A DNA stretch of 64,000 bases from Macrolepiota albuminosa (lineage: Eukaryota; Basidiomycota; Agaricomycetes; Agaricales; Agaricaceae), in the NCBI GenBank assembly GCA_027475525.1, contig JAMWFC010000084.1:360258-424257 (forward strand). Direction: 5' to 3'. This document shows, piece by piece, positions 34,940-46,617 of the stretch; the first letter of the stretch is position 1; every line of letters begins with the position of its first letter. The notes beneath the pieces were generated by a model. It searched no databases, was not told the DNA's origin, and was given only the letters and a program-made list of their open reading frames with translations. The position numbers and the translations under genes were made by a program.

Positions 34940-36316
34940 ATGGCAATCATCCAGCTTTATCCTGGCACTGAGAAATCTACATAGTATACAGTAAACAAAT
35001 TCCAGAAACTTGTTCAGGACTCTTTTGATAGTGGCATGTACTCTCTTGGCACCTTCTTAACCTATTATCAGGAATTTTAGAAGATTGCCAGGTGGCTCTT
35101 ACAGAATGGTAAACTTTACATTAACAAGGAGCATTGCTTATTTTGGCAGGGCATCTCAACATTGCTATGGGCTTGTATTGCTAGGCATTTGAAAATTATA
35201 CAACCAGCTCATCATTCTGAAGAACCCTACAATATTGCCGACATCTTTGAGACAGATAAATGGGTTTTGAAAGGCACTGATATGGACATTGGCATCAGTA
35301 TCCAATGTGCCAAAATAACTCTACCAGAACATGCTAATGGTATCCTTTTTGTCCAGACCACTACTGCCCCTCCTGCCAACAACTTTCTTAAGAAAGAGAA
35401 CCTCAATGCTGTTGTTGCTTCTGTCATGACCTGCATTGAGACCATGATTGCCACCAGTATTACTACTACCCATGCCACTAATGCTTTTGGACCCAACCTT
35501 TGCCACTTTTGTAGTGAAGTTGGATACACTATAATACAAGGATGCTGCACTACCTTGGAGAACTATATCTGGCAAGGTAAAGTATGCAGGGCTATTGACA
35601 GCAAGATTGTGTTGACCACTGGTGCCACCATCTCAAACTACCTGGAGCTCAAGCCATTCCAGGAACAGATAGACAAATGGCACAGGTGCAACCCAGGCCA
35701 AATTGTTACTAATACTCTCTCTGACAACACTAACTCCAATCCTGACCAGGTGACACAGCAACAGATAATCTACAAGGTTTTGCATTTTAACAGCATTGGC
35801 AACCATCCTGGCTTCTCTTCAGAAGAGTGCATCTCCAAGCTAGAACAAGAACTCAACTTGCTAAAGAACCAGGTCTTTGATGATGTTGAGATTAAACAGT
35901 CTAAGCAGCCTCTCAGAGAATACAAGCTCATGCCAGCTATTAGCAACTCCTCTTTGCCATCAGTTCCTACTACTCCTTCTGCTTCTGCCACCTCTTTGAC
36001 TTCTGCTGCACCTGATCTTTCTGCTTCTTTATCCACTCCTGCTGTCAACATTCTCTTGCTACCTCTCCACTCTTATGCTGATTTCTCTAACAGGTATCAC
36101 ACTTCCACCCAACATAACTTTGCTGAAGGCAGTTACTATTCTACTGCACTCATCTTTGACATTGAGAAGTCCAACCATGTCTTTAGCTGCATTATGAAAA
36201 TGCTAGTCACTCTGTCAGTTGAGGAACTCTGCAGTATTGTGCCAAACATCCAGAATCAGATTAAAATGGCAGTTACCTCAACAACCCTTAATGACTACTA
36301 TTACCAAAGTCAATAA
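34940..36316 (+). pseudogene. Ty3/gypsy gag (probable owner of the family-A LTR)
   Basis: The frame starts near ATG 34940 (MAIIQLYPGTEKST) with two early stops, then is open to 36316. Recognisable features of agaricomycete gypsy gags: YNIADIFETDKWVLKG, a knuckle-like CHFCSEVGYTIIQGC followed by LENYIWQGKVCRAIDSKIVL, and PFQEQIDKWHRCNPGQIV. A Ser/Thr/Pro-rich spacer follows (SVPTTPSASATSLTSAAPDL), then a leucine-rich end. The pol region is absent; a Tc1-like fragment follows almost at once. The position right behind LTR A' supports a gypsy identity for family A. Confidence 0.7.
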
Positions 36317-36324
36317 GCTGGATG

Positions 36325-36832
36325 ACACTCAAAACACACTTCTTGCAACAACCTGGTTTCTTGATAACAACATCATTGTCATATCCTGGCCTGTCCAATC
36401 CTCTAATCTGAATTCCATTGAATACCTCTGGGTTTATATCAAGCACAAATTTTTAAAGTACGAGGTACTCAGGAGAGAGTAGTCAAGGAGTGGAATAAAA
36501 TACTACCAGAGGTATGCCAAAGCCTCATAGAGAGCATGTCTAGAAGGATAAAAGCAGTTATAAAGGAAAATAGAGGCCATACCAAATACTAGATATAAAA
36601 ATTAGAATAAATTAGAGTGGGTCAAGAAATTGCCCCAATAATTGAATATTCTGTTTGATTTATTAACTAGCAAGTTCTTGTCCAAATCAGATAATTTATA
36701 TATACATCATTATAAAGCCAAGATGCAATTGTATGTCAGATGATGTTTCTTAATTTTTTTTTTAGGTAATTGTTGCACATCATGTGAATCTTTCCAAAAA
36801 GACCAAACATTGGAGTAGTTTTTTAAGCCATG
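36325..36832 (+). pseudogene. 5'-truncated Tc1-like transposon fragment
   Basis: Encodes the C-terminal DDE part: TTWFLDNNIIVISWPVQSSN, LNSIEYLWVYIKHKFL (the Glu of the triad), then VCQSLIESMSRRIKAVI in another frame. It ends with a decayed 3' TIR (acattggagtagttttttaagcc). Closely related to the element at 53.0-54.4 kb. No left end, so it is a relic. Confidence 0.8.
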
Positions 36833-36928
36833 ATTTTCTTTGTTGCTCTCCAGTTCTTTGCTGATCCTCCACACAGTTTTCTTTTTCTGAGTCAGTTTTT
36901 GCTTGGATTTGATGCTGAGAATATCTCT

Positions 36929-37058
36929 GTAAAGGCAACCTCTGGAGGCTATGGCTCAGTCACACAGCTGGCAGAGGGAGATCCAAAGTGTATTTGAGTA
37001 TATACCAACAATGTCATAATAACTACTCACCTGGCAGAGGAAGATCCAAAGAGAACAA
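36929..37058 (+). repeat. Family-A LTR, 5' part
   Basis: TGTAAAGGCAACCTCTGGAG through ggaagatccaaagagaacaa. The usual second half is replaced by AT-rich DNA. It may be the remains of the 3' LTR paired with the gag upstream. Confidence 0.65.
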
Positions 37059-37696
37059 GTCTAACTGTGCCTCCACTAGCTATGTTTTTGAAATTTGCTC
37101 CCTTTCAGTTATTTTTACCAGCTATGTTTTCAAAATTTGCTCCTTTTTAGCTATTTCTACTGGCTATTATATGTGTGTAAAATTTTGCATTATTGTTTTT
37201 TTTTCACCAAGTTGAGAGATTCAGTTTTTTCATATATATGTATGTTTTTTTGAATATATATAATTTGTTTCATTTTCTATCATATTGTCAAATGCCTTGT
37301 TTATTATTGTAATTTATTATATCTAGTATCTAGAAAAAGAAACATGCATGAAAACTATATAGTTATATGATAATTTTTTTTGCTCTAGCAGTCATTGTTA
37401 TGTTTATTTATTTATCTTTATTTTTGAAAATTAGACCACATTGTCTTTGATATTCATAAAAACTTTTTGAATTATTTTTTGTAAGCATGTATAAATCCAG
37501 TTTTCTGTTAGAATATACTTATATAAGCTGTTGTTCTAGCAGTAGTTTATACAAGCTACAATTTGTGCCTTCAGCATAAATTTTGTAGCTTGTTGAGGGC
37601 TTTGCCCCCAAACCTCCCCTGACTAAGCCTCTACCTAACCTCACTTTGTTTGATTAAGGCCTCAGCTTTAAAGTTAAGCCTTTATGTTTTGTTCAT
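37059..37696. other. Very AT-rich noncoding stretch
   Basis: Long T/A runs with no coding frame or repeat ends I can pair. The last 120 bp becomes less AT-rich before the solo LTR begins. Confidence 0.5.
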
Positions 37697-38572
37697 TGTC
37701 ACGACCCCTCCCCCCCGGAACCTCCCCGGGACACCCCCGGAGTCCCATCCGGGAACCTCTTTCGTCAATCCCACAGCGCACCCCGCCCCCGCCGCTGCCG
37801 ACGCCGCCATCACACGCATCGAGGACCGCCATCAGCCATCAACGATCGCCATCAGCCAGCCCCCCGGAACCCCTGCATCACGGACCCCGGGATCACCCGC
37901 CATCAACGATCAGATCACGCGGCTCGCATCCGGCCATCACGCATCACGCCCCACGCATCACAACCTCCCTCCGCACCAATTGATCGCGCGTCCCCACACG
38001 CGCGATCCCGGTATACAGTCCCCGGCCGCTACTCAATGGCCCCCGGAACTCATCCCAGACACCCCGGAATCCCGAGACACGATCCGTAGTACTTATAGTA
38101 TAGCTCCCCGTTGTATTCGCTAGTCTTGATATTGCATAACTGTTACTTGGATATTGCGTGCCCTCTGTTTGACTGGTACGCCTCGTTTGGTACGCTTCGA
38201 CTGGCACGCCTTGGTATTCGCGTGCTATAAGTTTGGTACGCACTTCGCGACTCTTAAGTTACTAACTTGGTCTCGTCTTAGAACCTCCGGTTCACGACTC
38301 GACCCCCTCTAACTCTCAGCCACTCTCATCCAAAACCCCCGGACTCTAGTCCCCTCTCCCGGGATTACCCCTGTCCTCGTCTTGAACCCCGGAGTCCTAG
38401 CCCCGGAGTTCCAGACACCCGAGTATCCGTAGATCAAGTCCGCATCGTAAGGGCGTCGCTTTCCCGGAAAGCCCCCGATTCAGCGGAACCTGACATTCAG
38501 TATCCGTAGATCAAGTCCGCATCGTAAGGGCGTCGCTTTCCCGGAAAGCCCCCGATTCAGCGGAACCTGACA
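37697..38572 (+). mobile_element. GC-rich solo LTR (gypsy-type), TSD TTCAT
   Basis: 876 bp, begins TGTCACGACCCCTCCCCCCC and ends GCGGAACCTGACA (TGTCA...TGACA inverted ends). Perfect target duplication TTCAT at 37692-37696 and 38573-38577. The last 77 bp (gtatccgtagatcaagtccg...) is tandemly duplicated (38423 and 38500). It is CpG-rich and visibly unmutated compared with its AT-rich surroundings, so it is likely one of the younger insertions. The LTR type is common in Agaricomycetes. Confidence 0.88.
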
Positions 38573-38994
38573 TTCATCTCCTTATTAATACATACCATGC
38601 TATCCAATTCTTGTATTTATATTTATAGACACTAATTGTAAGGGTGACCTCTAGAGGCTGTGGCTCAGTCACACAGCTGGCAGAGGGAGATCCAAAGTGT
38701 ATTAGAGTATGTACTGACAATATCATAATAACTACTCACCTGGCAGAGGAAGATCCAAAGAGAACAAGTCTAGGGATTCTCTATGCCAGGTTGGATGCTT
38801 CTGGGGCCTCTGAAGCATGGGAAACAACTGTACAGTACAACAAAACCTTAAAAACTCAAAAATTGCTTTGGATGCTTCTGGGGCCTCTGAAGCATGGGAA
38901 ACAACTGTACAGTACAACAAAACCTTAAAAACTCAAAAATTGCTACACAAACAATTGCACAAATAAAAGGCAAACTCTGGCAAACTCTGGCTTA

Positions 38995-40677
38995 CAGTGG
39001 CTCAAAAAACTGTCCCAATGTTTTATACTTTTTGAAAGATGACATTGGCATGAAGGATGGGAAGTACTTAAAATCCTGATTAAATCACGCAAAATACTAT
39101 GGCATCGTAGCTACAAAATAAATCTAAGTTTATATAATCAAGATCAAAACTGATGGAGCAATAGCCATTTTAAAATATTCACTCATTGGGACAGTTTTTT
39201 GAGCATCTCTAATTTTAGTATCTAGTACTTTGTATGTCCTCCATTTGCCTTGATAACTGCTTGAATCCTTCTAGGCATGCTTTTTATTAGTCTTTGGCAT
39301 ACCTCTGGTGGTATTTCATTCCACTCCTTTGCAACCCTCTCCCATAATTCATGCACACCATAAGGAGGTGTTTCATACTGCCTAAGTTGCTCTTTGAGGT
39401 ACTCCCAGAGATGTTCAATAGGGTTGAGATCAGGGGATTGGGCTGGCCACCAAAGGACATTAAAGTTGTTGTCCTCAAACCACTTGTCAGCCCTCTTGGA
39501 GTTGTGTTTGGAGTCATTGTCCTGTTGAAAGTAGTAGGCACCCTCCTCCATCTCCAACTTCTCAAAGTTCTCCTTTGCTCCATCATCTAAAATTTCACAG
39601 TACTGCTCTGCATTCATGATCCCCACCACCTCTACAAGCTTTTCTACCCCATTCCAACTCATACAGCCCCATACCATGAGATTATTCCCTCCTCCATGCT
39701 TCACAGTAGGTATAGTTGTTCAGTCTGAAATGTCTTCTCCTTGTAGCTTCCACACATACTGCTTTCCATCTGACCCAATCCTGTTAATCTTTGTCTCATC
39801 TGTCCACAACACCCTTTTTCAGTCCTCTATAGTCCAGTTCTGATGCTTCTGAGCCCATTTAAGCTGTAGTTGTCAATGTTTAGCTTTGAGCATAGGAACT
39901 TTTCTCTTGGTAGCAGACCAATACCCCTCCTCCTTCAACACATTCCAGACAGTCTTGGAAGAGACAGGGTTGGAAATGATGTTGTTGATAAAATTAGTGG
40001 CCTGGACAGCTGTATCAAGTCTCCCAGTTGAGATTTGTCGAACAATAGCCTGTTTATCACATGGAGTAAGCTTAGCAGAACGGCCTCCAGGATGGTTTTC
40101 CTTGTCCATCTCCAACTCTCTACCAATCCTCCTAGTAGTAGACTTCCCTAGACCAGTTTGAGCTCCAATCTGACCAGAGAATACCCTTGAGCAAGAAGAG
40201 AAGCAACAGTAGAGTGTTGTGCAGAAGGAATAGGTTTCATGATAGTGGTTGAAGGTCAAGATGTGGTTCAACCAGCTTGAACTACTCCCAAATATATCTA
40301 AACATGGTCACATGACTTTGTTTATATTCCCACATGCAACTTACTCTTTATTTCTGAGTAAAATAGGGATAAACCTGAAAAATTAGAGATGCTCAAAAAA
40401 CTGTCCCAATGAGTGAATATTTTAAAATGGCTATTGCTCCATCAGTTTTGATCTTGATTACATAAACCTAAATTCAACTGTCCCAATGAGTGAATATTTT
40501 AAAATGGCTATTGCTCCATCAGTTTTGATCTTGATTACATAAACCTAAATTCAATCTGTAGCTACGATGCCATAGTATTTTACATGATTCAATCAGGATT
40601 TTAAATATTTCCTATCCTTCATGCCAATGTCATCTTTCAAAAAGTATGAAACATTGGGACAGTTTTTTGAGCCACTG
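38995..40677 (-). mobile_element. Tc1-like DNA transposon in a family-A LTR
   Basis: 1,683 bp between TA dinucleotides (38993-38994 and 40678-40679). The terminal inverted repeats begin CAGTGGCTCAAAAAACTGTC. Each TIR is about 210 bp and carries an inverted copy of the terminal motif at its inner end (cattgggacagttttttgag at about 39186; ctcaaaaaactgtcccaatg at about 40388). One inner TIR region is tandemly duplicated (about 78 bp, 40400-40560). Confidence 0.93.
39222..40240 (-). pseudogene. Tc1-like transposase, decayed
   Basis: From ATG 40240 (MKPIPSAQHSTVASLLAQGY), with a frameshift after QGYS into IGAQTGLGKSTTRRIGRELE (HTH). Then SAKLTPCDKQAIVRQISTGR, WNVLKEEGYWSATKRKVPML, the catalytic stretch VLWTDETK (first Asp), QQDNDSKHNSK (second Asp) and SPDLNPIEHLWEYLK (Glu), ending VIKANGGHTKY. 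In-frame TGAs occur at KH*QLQ, ED*KRV and SD*TTI, each one transition from R or W. The DD..E spacing is the Tc1 type. The frame is broken, so it could not work as is. Confidence 0.88.
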
Positions 40678-40895
40678 TATATAAGTAGTCTGGAAGTGGT
40701 GCTGAGAGGCCCACACTTGTCTAAATGGTAGCTAAAGAACCAGAGCACCTCAAGGGCTGAGAATAGTACTAACAGATAGTGTTGAAAGAATAGAAACAGT
40801 AAAATGAGAAAATATCAGAAGAAATGAGAGAATGAATGAAAGAAGAGTGAAGAGGTAAGGAGTGAAGGAAGAAAGAAATGAGGAGTCCCCTGACA

Positions 40896-41803
40896 CTAAT
40901 ATATGTAGTCAACTTTTTCAATTATTGAGAAACTTCTCTCTTCAAACTCACTCAAAAGCTCAATTTATCTAAATTTGATTTCAAGCTTCATACAAACAGT
41001 GGCTAGAATTTCTTTTTCTGTCTTAGTATTGTGCCATTAGTCTCTTTTGACTTTGGCAAACCTCTCCTGTAGACCTCAATATTGCTGTGTGCTGCAGTGG
41101 CCCATCACTATTGATACAGTACCTCAGGCTTTGTATCACAATGACTGAGGATGTTCCAGGTGTTGGATATCCAGAATACAACACCATCAACCCTACATCA
41201 TGTCCATCTCTTCCAGTGACATCATTCCATTGTCATCCACTATCCTTTCACACTCTTCACACTTATCACACTAGCCACAACATGGCCTTCCATTGTTACC
41301 AATGATATATATATATATGAGTACTACTCTACCAACACCATCAGTCAATTATACACTGACTGGGTGAGTCAAACAGTTACTATCTCACTAATTATGTACT
41401 AATACATTATCAAATAAACTAGAGACTTATCTTTCTGTCAGATAATGAGAACAGGAGTATTAAATTCTAACACCAGGTTCCACTTCCGATCTATATGGTT
41501 GCAACTATATAGTTCCCTTTTTTCTCTGTGGTGGTGGTGGCATCAGTCACATGCTCAAGGTGTGCACCACAATCTCTCATTCCTGACAGGAATTAAGAGG
41601 CAGACAGAGAACAGAAAAAGGAAAAAACAGAAACAAGTGAGAAAAGGTCTGCTATTTAAAACCAAGAATGAAAGTTCTGCTACTGAAGATCTTCATTGGT
41701 ATGACCAGATGATGGTTGAGACTCCAGTAGCTTGTCCTCACACCAAAGTTACACAGCAAAGTATGCTCCTCCTACATTATGTGCCTACATTTGAAAGGGT
41801 GCC
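40896..41803. other. Unassigned DNA left of copia #3
   Basis: Contains a short repetitive (at)n run near 41309 and a 123-codon frame (41445-41816) rich in Lys/Arg that runs into the copia LTR. I recognise no domain. This is the target DNA of copia #3; it resumes at 49590 with gcgccaaatc. Confidence 0.35.
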
Positions 41804-42142
41804 TGTTGAAGTATGACTAGGTTGCCACTGAGTATTACATCACTTATTTCCTTCTTGGAAATACCTCCCTATGTTTTGCACTCTGTGATTGGTATTTGCT
41901 ATTCTTTATGATCAAACCTTAATTATTTTTCTTTACCTATCTAGAATACATCACAGATTACCCTCAGTCAACCACATTACTTGGAGTGACTGAGAGTAAG
42001 CTTATTTACTTGATATCTACTTAGACCTTGACTTATGCTACTCTCTGTAGACCAAAACTCTGTTTTATTCTACAGGTAATATAATCTCAGTCAACCACAT
42101 TACTTGGAGTGACTGAGGACTAAAACTCTGTTTTATTCTACA
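41804..42142 (+). repeat. 5' LTR of copia #3
   Basis: 339 bp, longer than its partner. It holds a duplicated segment (cagtcaaccacattacttgg occurs twice) and a short extra insertion near 41818. Confidence 0.88.
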
Positions 42143-42590
42143 GGTTATAGGCCCCATTTTTGCACTTCCATCCCACTTCGTTATGTTAAGCCACAGCTCC
42201 AAACAATGACTTGCATATAGACATCACTACATTACCACACCTACATTTATACCCCAAAAATGATGTCTACCAACTCGTCCAATCCACCAAACTTCCTGGG
42301 AGAAGTACATTTCAACAGAACAAATTACACAACATTCAAAAATCATGTCCTGATTATGGCCAGAGCATGAGGCACTTGGGGATATATGGAAGAAACAATA
42401 TAAAAACTCAAAACATTAGATGAGACAAAGATGGGCAAGATTAAAGCTACTGAATAGACCTTGAAAATCCCCTCAATTGAGGAATGGGAGGAGAGGGATG
42501 CATGGGCTTTGGGATTAATCATCTATAATATAAAAAACTCTATTGAACTCAGAATAAAAATAGATGGCACAGCAGCTGAAGCCTAACAGT

Positions 42591-42958
42591 GACCTGTCAA
42601 CAGCGACTCATAGCACATGGATAACGGTGACCAATGGCATTATAACCCACAGCAACCAACGGCGACTCTAAATTGACTTAGAATTATATGGGTCTGTTCA
42701 CTCTGGTTTGGTCAGAGTCCACCTCCCATTGTCATGTTAGCGCTATATGTTCTGAGCCTCCTTGGTCCTTGAAATAGATGAATGGAGTGTGCTAAAGGGC
42801 TGATAACTGATGATTAGTGTAAATGAATAAGTCCTGCAATAGAGCGACAGAGCTAGGGCTGCTCTGTACACAAACCAGTTGCTAGAGTCTCCAGTATGTC
42901 AAGTGTTAGTCAACCTATAATGTCTCTTGATGTGCTCAGTCCAAGTAAAAGCCTATCA
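42591..42958 (+). repeat. Family-B copy 2, 5'-truncated
   Basis: Matches the last third of family B (tgacctgtcaacagcgactc to aaagcctatca), with an internal deletion before ggtttggtcagagtccacct. Lies in copia #3 gag. Confidence 0.8.
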
Positions 42959-43779
42959 GCAATAGTAGCAGGAGTATACACAATGAAAATGACAAAAGAT
43001 GTAATTGTAGCACTCACAATACACTGGGACCAATTAGTACTCCAAAAACAAAAGGCAGGAATCTCAGCAACTGCACTCCAGGTGCAAGCAACCCTGTTAA
43101 AACCAAAGTTGGTATGTGTAAATCCAAATTGCTGACGAACAGGTCATATAATCAAAAACTGCTACTGGAAAGGGGGAGGCAAAGAAGGCCAGTTTCCTCC
43201 AAACTTTTGAAGCTGATCCAAAAGAAACAAGACTCAGACTCAGAGCAATGCAAATACTCCTACAGCAAATGTTGCTGCTATAAATAACCAAAACACCTTT
43301 GTTATACAAACCACTCAAGACACACAGCCTCATGCCACTTATGCTCTAGCAGCCATACTGCAGGATCAGGACAATGGAGATAGATTAGTGATGGCAAGGT
43401 AAACAGGGGCACACATCACCAAAATACCTGAAACCCCTACCTATGCTGATTCCAGAGCAACGGATCACTTCTTTGTCAATAAGGAAGCATTTATCAAATA
43501 TGAAGAGCTACTAAACTCCGTAAAAGGTCATGCAGCACTGAAAGGAGCAATATTCAGAATGGTTAGTTGAGGCACAGTAAGACACATCTGCAAAACAAGC
43601 CATGACATCAGAATTAGTGTTCAAGAACACGCTCCACACACTGGATTTAGCCTTGAATCTAATCTTAATAAACAGATTTGATAAAGCTGGCTTCAGAATA
43701 ATCTTTGGTGAAGGGCAGGTTTGCTTCCAGGATCCAAATGGCAGAGATGTGATGTGTGGCACTGGAGAAAAAGGAATGT

Positions 43780-44851
43780 TAATGACACCAACTGTGGTTG
43801 GGTGTGCTGGACATATACGCAGTACAACGCCATCTCCAGCGCTTGGCATGTATAGTTGTGAGGAGTCCTGACAGGGTCCCGGTGTGCTCGAGCGGAGGTG
43901 ATAGAATGATGCACTAGTTTATAGCGCCTCGGAGGCTACCTGGCAGACGGTAAGTGTCATAGTTTAAACAAAGATATAGAAAAAAAGACGAGTAGCATGG
44001 CGTATTAAGCCTGTAAGTGGCACTGTAAATGGTGAAGATGAGATAGATGAGGCTAGCGCCTGACTTAGTGATGAAGTCAGAGAAAGCTAGCGTGATTTGA
44101 ATGCTAAGTGTAACTTGGGTGCTCAAGAGGTTACAATTCATTGTTATATACATGTTGAGTAGCTATTTTATATACTATGCACTACCGTGTTTGCCAAGAT
44201 AAAAGTTCATCTGCGGCGCTACCTCCTAGCACTTCTTCCCATGGTTTTCTCTAATGGTGACCTGTCAACAGTGACCTTTTGCACATGGATAATGGCGACC
44301 AACGGTGTTATGACCCACGGCGACCAGCGGCGACTCTATATTGACTTAGAATTATGTGAGTCTGCTCACTTTTACTATAACTCTGATTGGCCAGGCTGTT
44401 CTGGGGTATGGTCAGAAAATCCTCGACAAATGCCATGAGCGCTAATGTCAGTGCTACTCATTGTACCAGTTCCTAACAGGTTCAGATTTTGGATTTAAGT
44501 ATATCCTGTGCCGCCATCATTGATTCTTTTAGACTTCTGATTGAAGTGCCTCGTCAAATGGCAGTGCCTGCTGCTGGCTCCTTCTGGAAGTGATCAGGGT
44601 TTAGTTAGAGTCTTCTCCCGCTGTCATATTAGCGCTATACGTTCTGAGCCTCCTTCATCCTTGGGATAGGTGAATGGAGTGTGCTAAAGGCCTGGTAGCT
44701 GGCAGTTAGGGTAAATGGATAAGTCCTGTAGTAGAGTGCCAGAGCTAGAGCTGCTCTATATTCCCAACTGGTCGCTAGAGTCTTCAGTACGTCAAGTGTC
44801 AGTTGGCCTATAATGTTCCTTGATGCACTCAGTCCGAGTAGAAGCCTATCA
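43780..44851 (+). repeat. Family-B copy 3 (in copia #3)
   Basis: 1,072 bp, TAATGACACCAACTG (decayed TGATGA) to GCCTATCA. The 4-bp duplication ATGT lies at 43776-43779 and 44852-44855. Removing it rejoins the copia frame (GTGEKGM/YLLEAFGN). Confidence 0.92.
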
Positions 44852-44987
44852 ATGTACTTGCTGGAGGCTTTTGGGAACACTAATGAACTCACTGCACTGG
44901 TGGCAAGATCACAGACCCAGCCCACCACACTAAAAGTATAGCACCATTAATTTGGTCATGTGAGCATAAAAACCATCAGGAACGTAC

Positions 44988-45486
44988 TGTAAGGGCGACC
45001 TCTAGAGGCTGTGGCTCAGTCACACAGCTGGCAGAGGGAGATCCAAAGTGTATTAGAATATATACTGACAATATCAAGGTAGCTACTCACCTGGCAGAGG
45101 GAGATCCAAAGAGAACAAGTCTAGGGATTCCCTATGCCAGGTTGGACGCTTCTGGGGCCTCTGAAGTGTGGGAAACAACTGTACAGTACAACAAAACCTT
45201 ATAAACTTGAAAATTGCCTACACAAACACTTGTACAAATAAGGGGCAAACTCTGGCAAACTCTGGCTTATATAAGCGGTCTGGAAGCGGTGCTGAGTGGG
45301 CCCACACTTGTCTGAATGGTGGCTAAAGAACCAGAGCATCTCAAGGGCTGAGAGTAGTACTAACAGATAGTGTTGAAAGAATAGAAACAGTGAAATGAAA
45401 TAATGTCAGAAGAAATAAGAGAATGAATGGAAGGAGAGTGAAGAGATAAGGAGTGAGAAAAGGAAGAAATGAGGAGTCCCCTGACA
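44988..45486 (+). mobile_element. Family-A solo LTR, TSD CGTAC
   Basis: 499 bp, TGTAAGGGCGACCTCTAGAG to GAGTCCCCTGACA. Perfect duplication CGTAC at 44983-44987 and 45487-45491. Counting it once restores the integrase zinc finger of copia #3. This copy is the best reference for the family. Confidence 0.95.
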
Positions 45487-46617
45487 CGTACTAGCCAAGC
45501 AGTTAGTAGATGGACTTATGGTAAAGGGGGATTTGACAGTCCCAAGCATATGCAAAGATTGTGTTTATGGCAAACATGCAGCTCAATCATACAACGTGGA
45601 AGTACAGCCAGAAGGGGCTCCAAATGACTGTGCTCACATCAATTTGTGGGGTCCATCCAGCATACTGTCTCTAGGGGGAGCATCATATATGATGGTTGCT
45701 GTGGATGGGGATTCCTCACACATGACTGCCTACTTCCTAGCAAGAAAAGATGCTACCACGACATTGACAGCCTTCACATCATACCATGTGGAATCTGAAA
45801 GGCAAACAGAAAGGAAGCTTCATGAAGTCAGGGTCAACACCACACAAGAATGGATCAATGAAGCCTGGACTGCTTATCTGAATAGGCATGGCATTATACT
45901 AAAAGTCACAACCCTGTATGCCCATGCTCAGAATGGAGTGGCTGATAGGGCAAATTGGACAATCTTAGAAGGGGTCTAGTGTGCTCCAGCTGAGAGCAGG
46001 TTATCAAAGAACCTGTGGGCAGAGGCCGCAGCAGCGCAGATCTATACACAGGATTTACTTTCCTCATCTCAGCAACCTGGAGCTATCCCAAAGGAGTCAT
46101 GGACAGGCCAGAGGCAAAGTGTTGATCACCTCAGACTGTGAAGGTGCCTAGCTTGGGTGAAAGTCCCAAATGAGCTCATACGATCCAAGTTAGACCTCCG
46201 GTCGGTGAAGACGCAAATAGTTTGGTACAGGAACAGTGGGTATTGACTCTATGACCCAAGATTGAGATCAATAGTCACTTCCCAAGATGTTATCTTTGAG
46301 GAAGGGTCAGGACACTGGTTACTTACCATACTAGATGATGGTCTTGACAATATACCCACCCAACCAGAGAGTAACACCACACCGACACCGACCACAGCTG
46401 GAATAATCCCTATGCACCAACCAATTGCCCCAAGGATCAGACCTGATCATGGACCTATCCACCCTGAGCATGCCACCAATGCACCAAATGATCAGGCACC
46501 TATCATCAGCACAGCCTCACCAACACCCACACATACACAAGGCCCAGCTGAGACCGCTGCTCAACTGCTTAGAAGGTCATCACACCTCATACATCCTACT
46601 CCAGCACTGTTAGCCAC

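Larger units (their letters stand above)
38637..40895 (+). mobile_element. Family-A solo LTR, TSD CTAAT, split by a Tc1-like element
   Basis: Begins TGTAAGGGTGACCTCTAGAG and ends GGAGTCCCCTGACA. The duplication CTAAT lies at 38632-38636 and 40896-40900. A Tc1-like transposon occupies 38995-40677. The left half contains a tandem duplication of about 73 bp (tgcttctggggcctctgaag, near 38798 and 38871). Confidence 0.92.

Noticed and set aside
34954..36316. A host zinc-knuckle protein at 35-36 kb
   Set aside because: Its motif order (knuckle, QGKVCR, EQIDKWHRCNPGQ) and its place right after an LTR identify it as a gypsy gag.
37650..38123. A 157-codon Pro/Arg-rich open frame
   Set aside because: It lies inside the GC-rich solo LTR with TTCAT duplications; the open frame comes from base composition.
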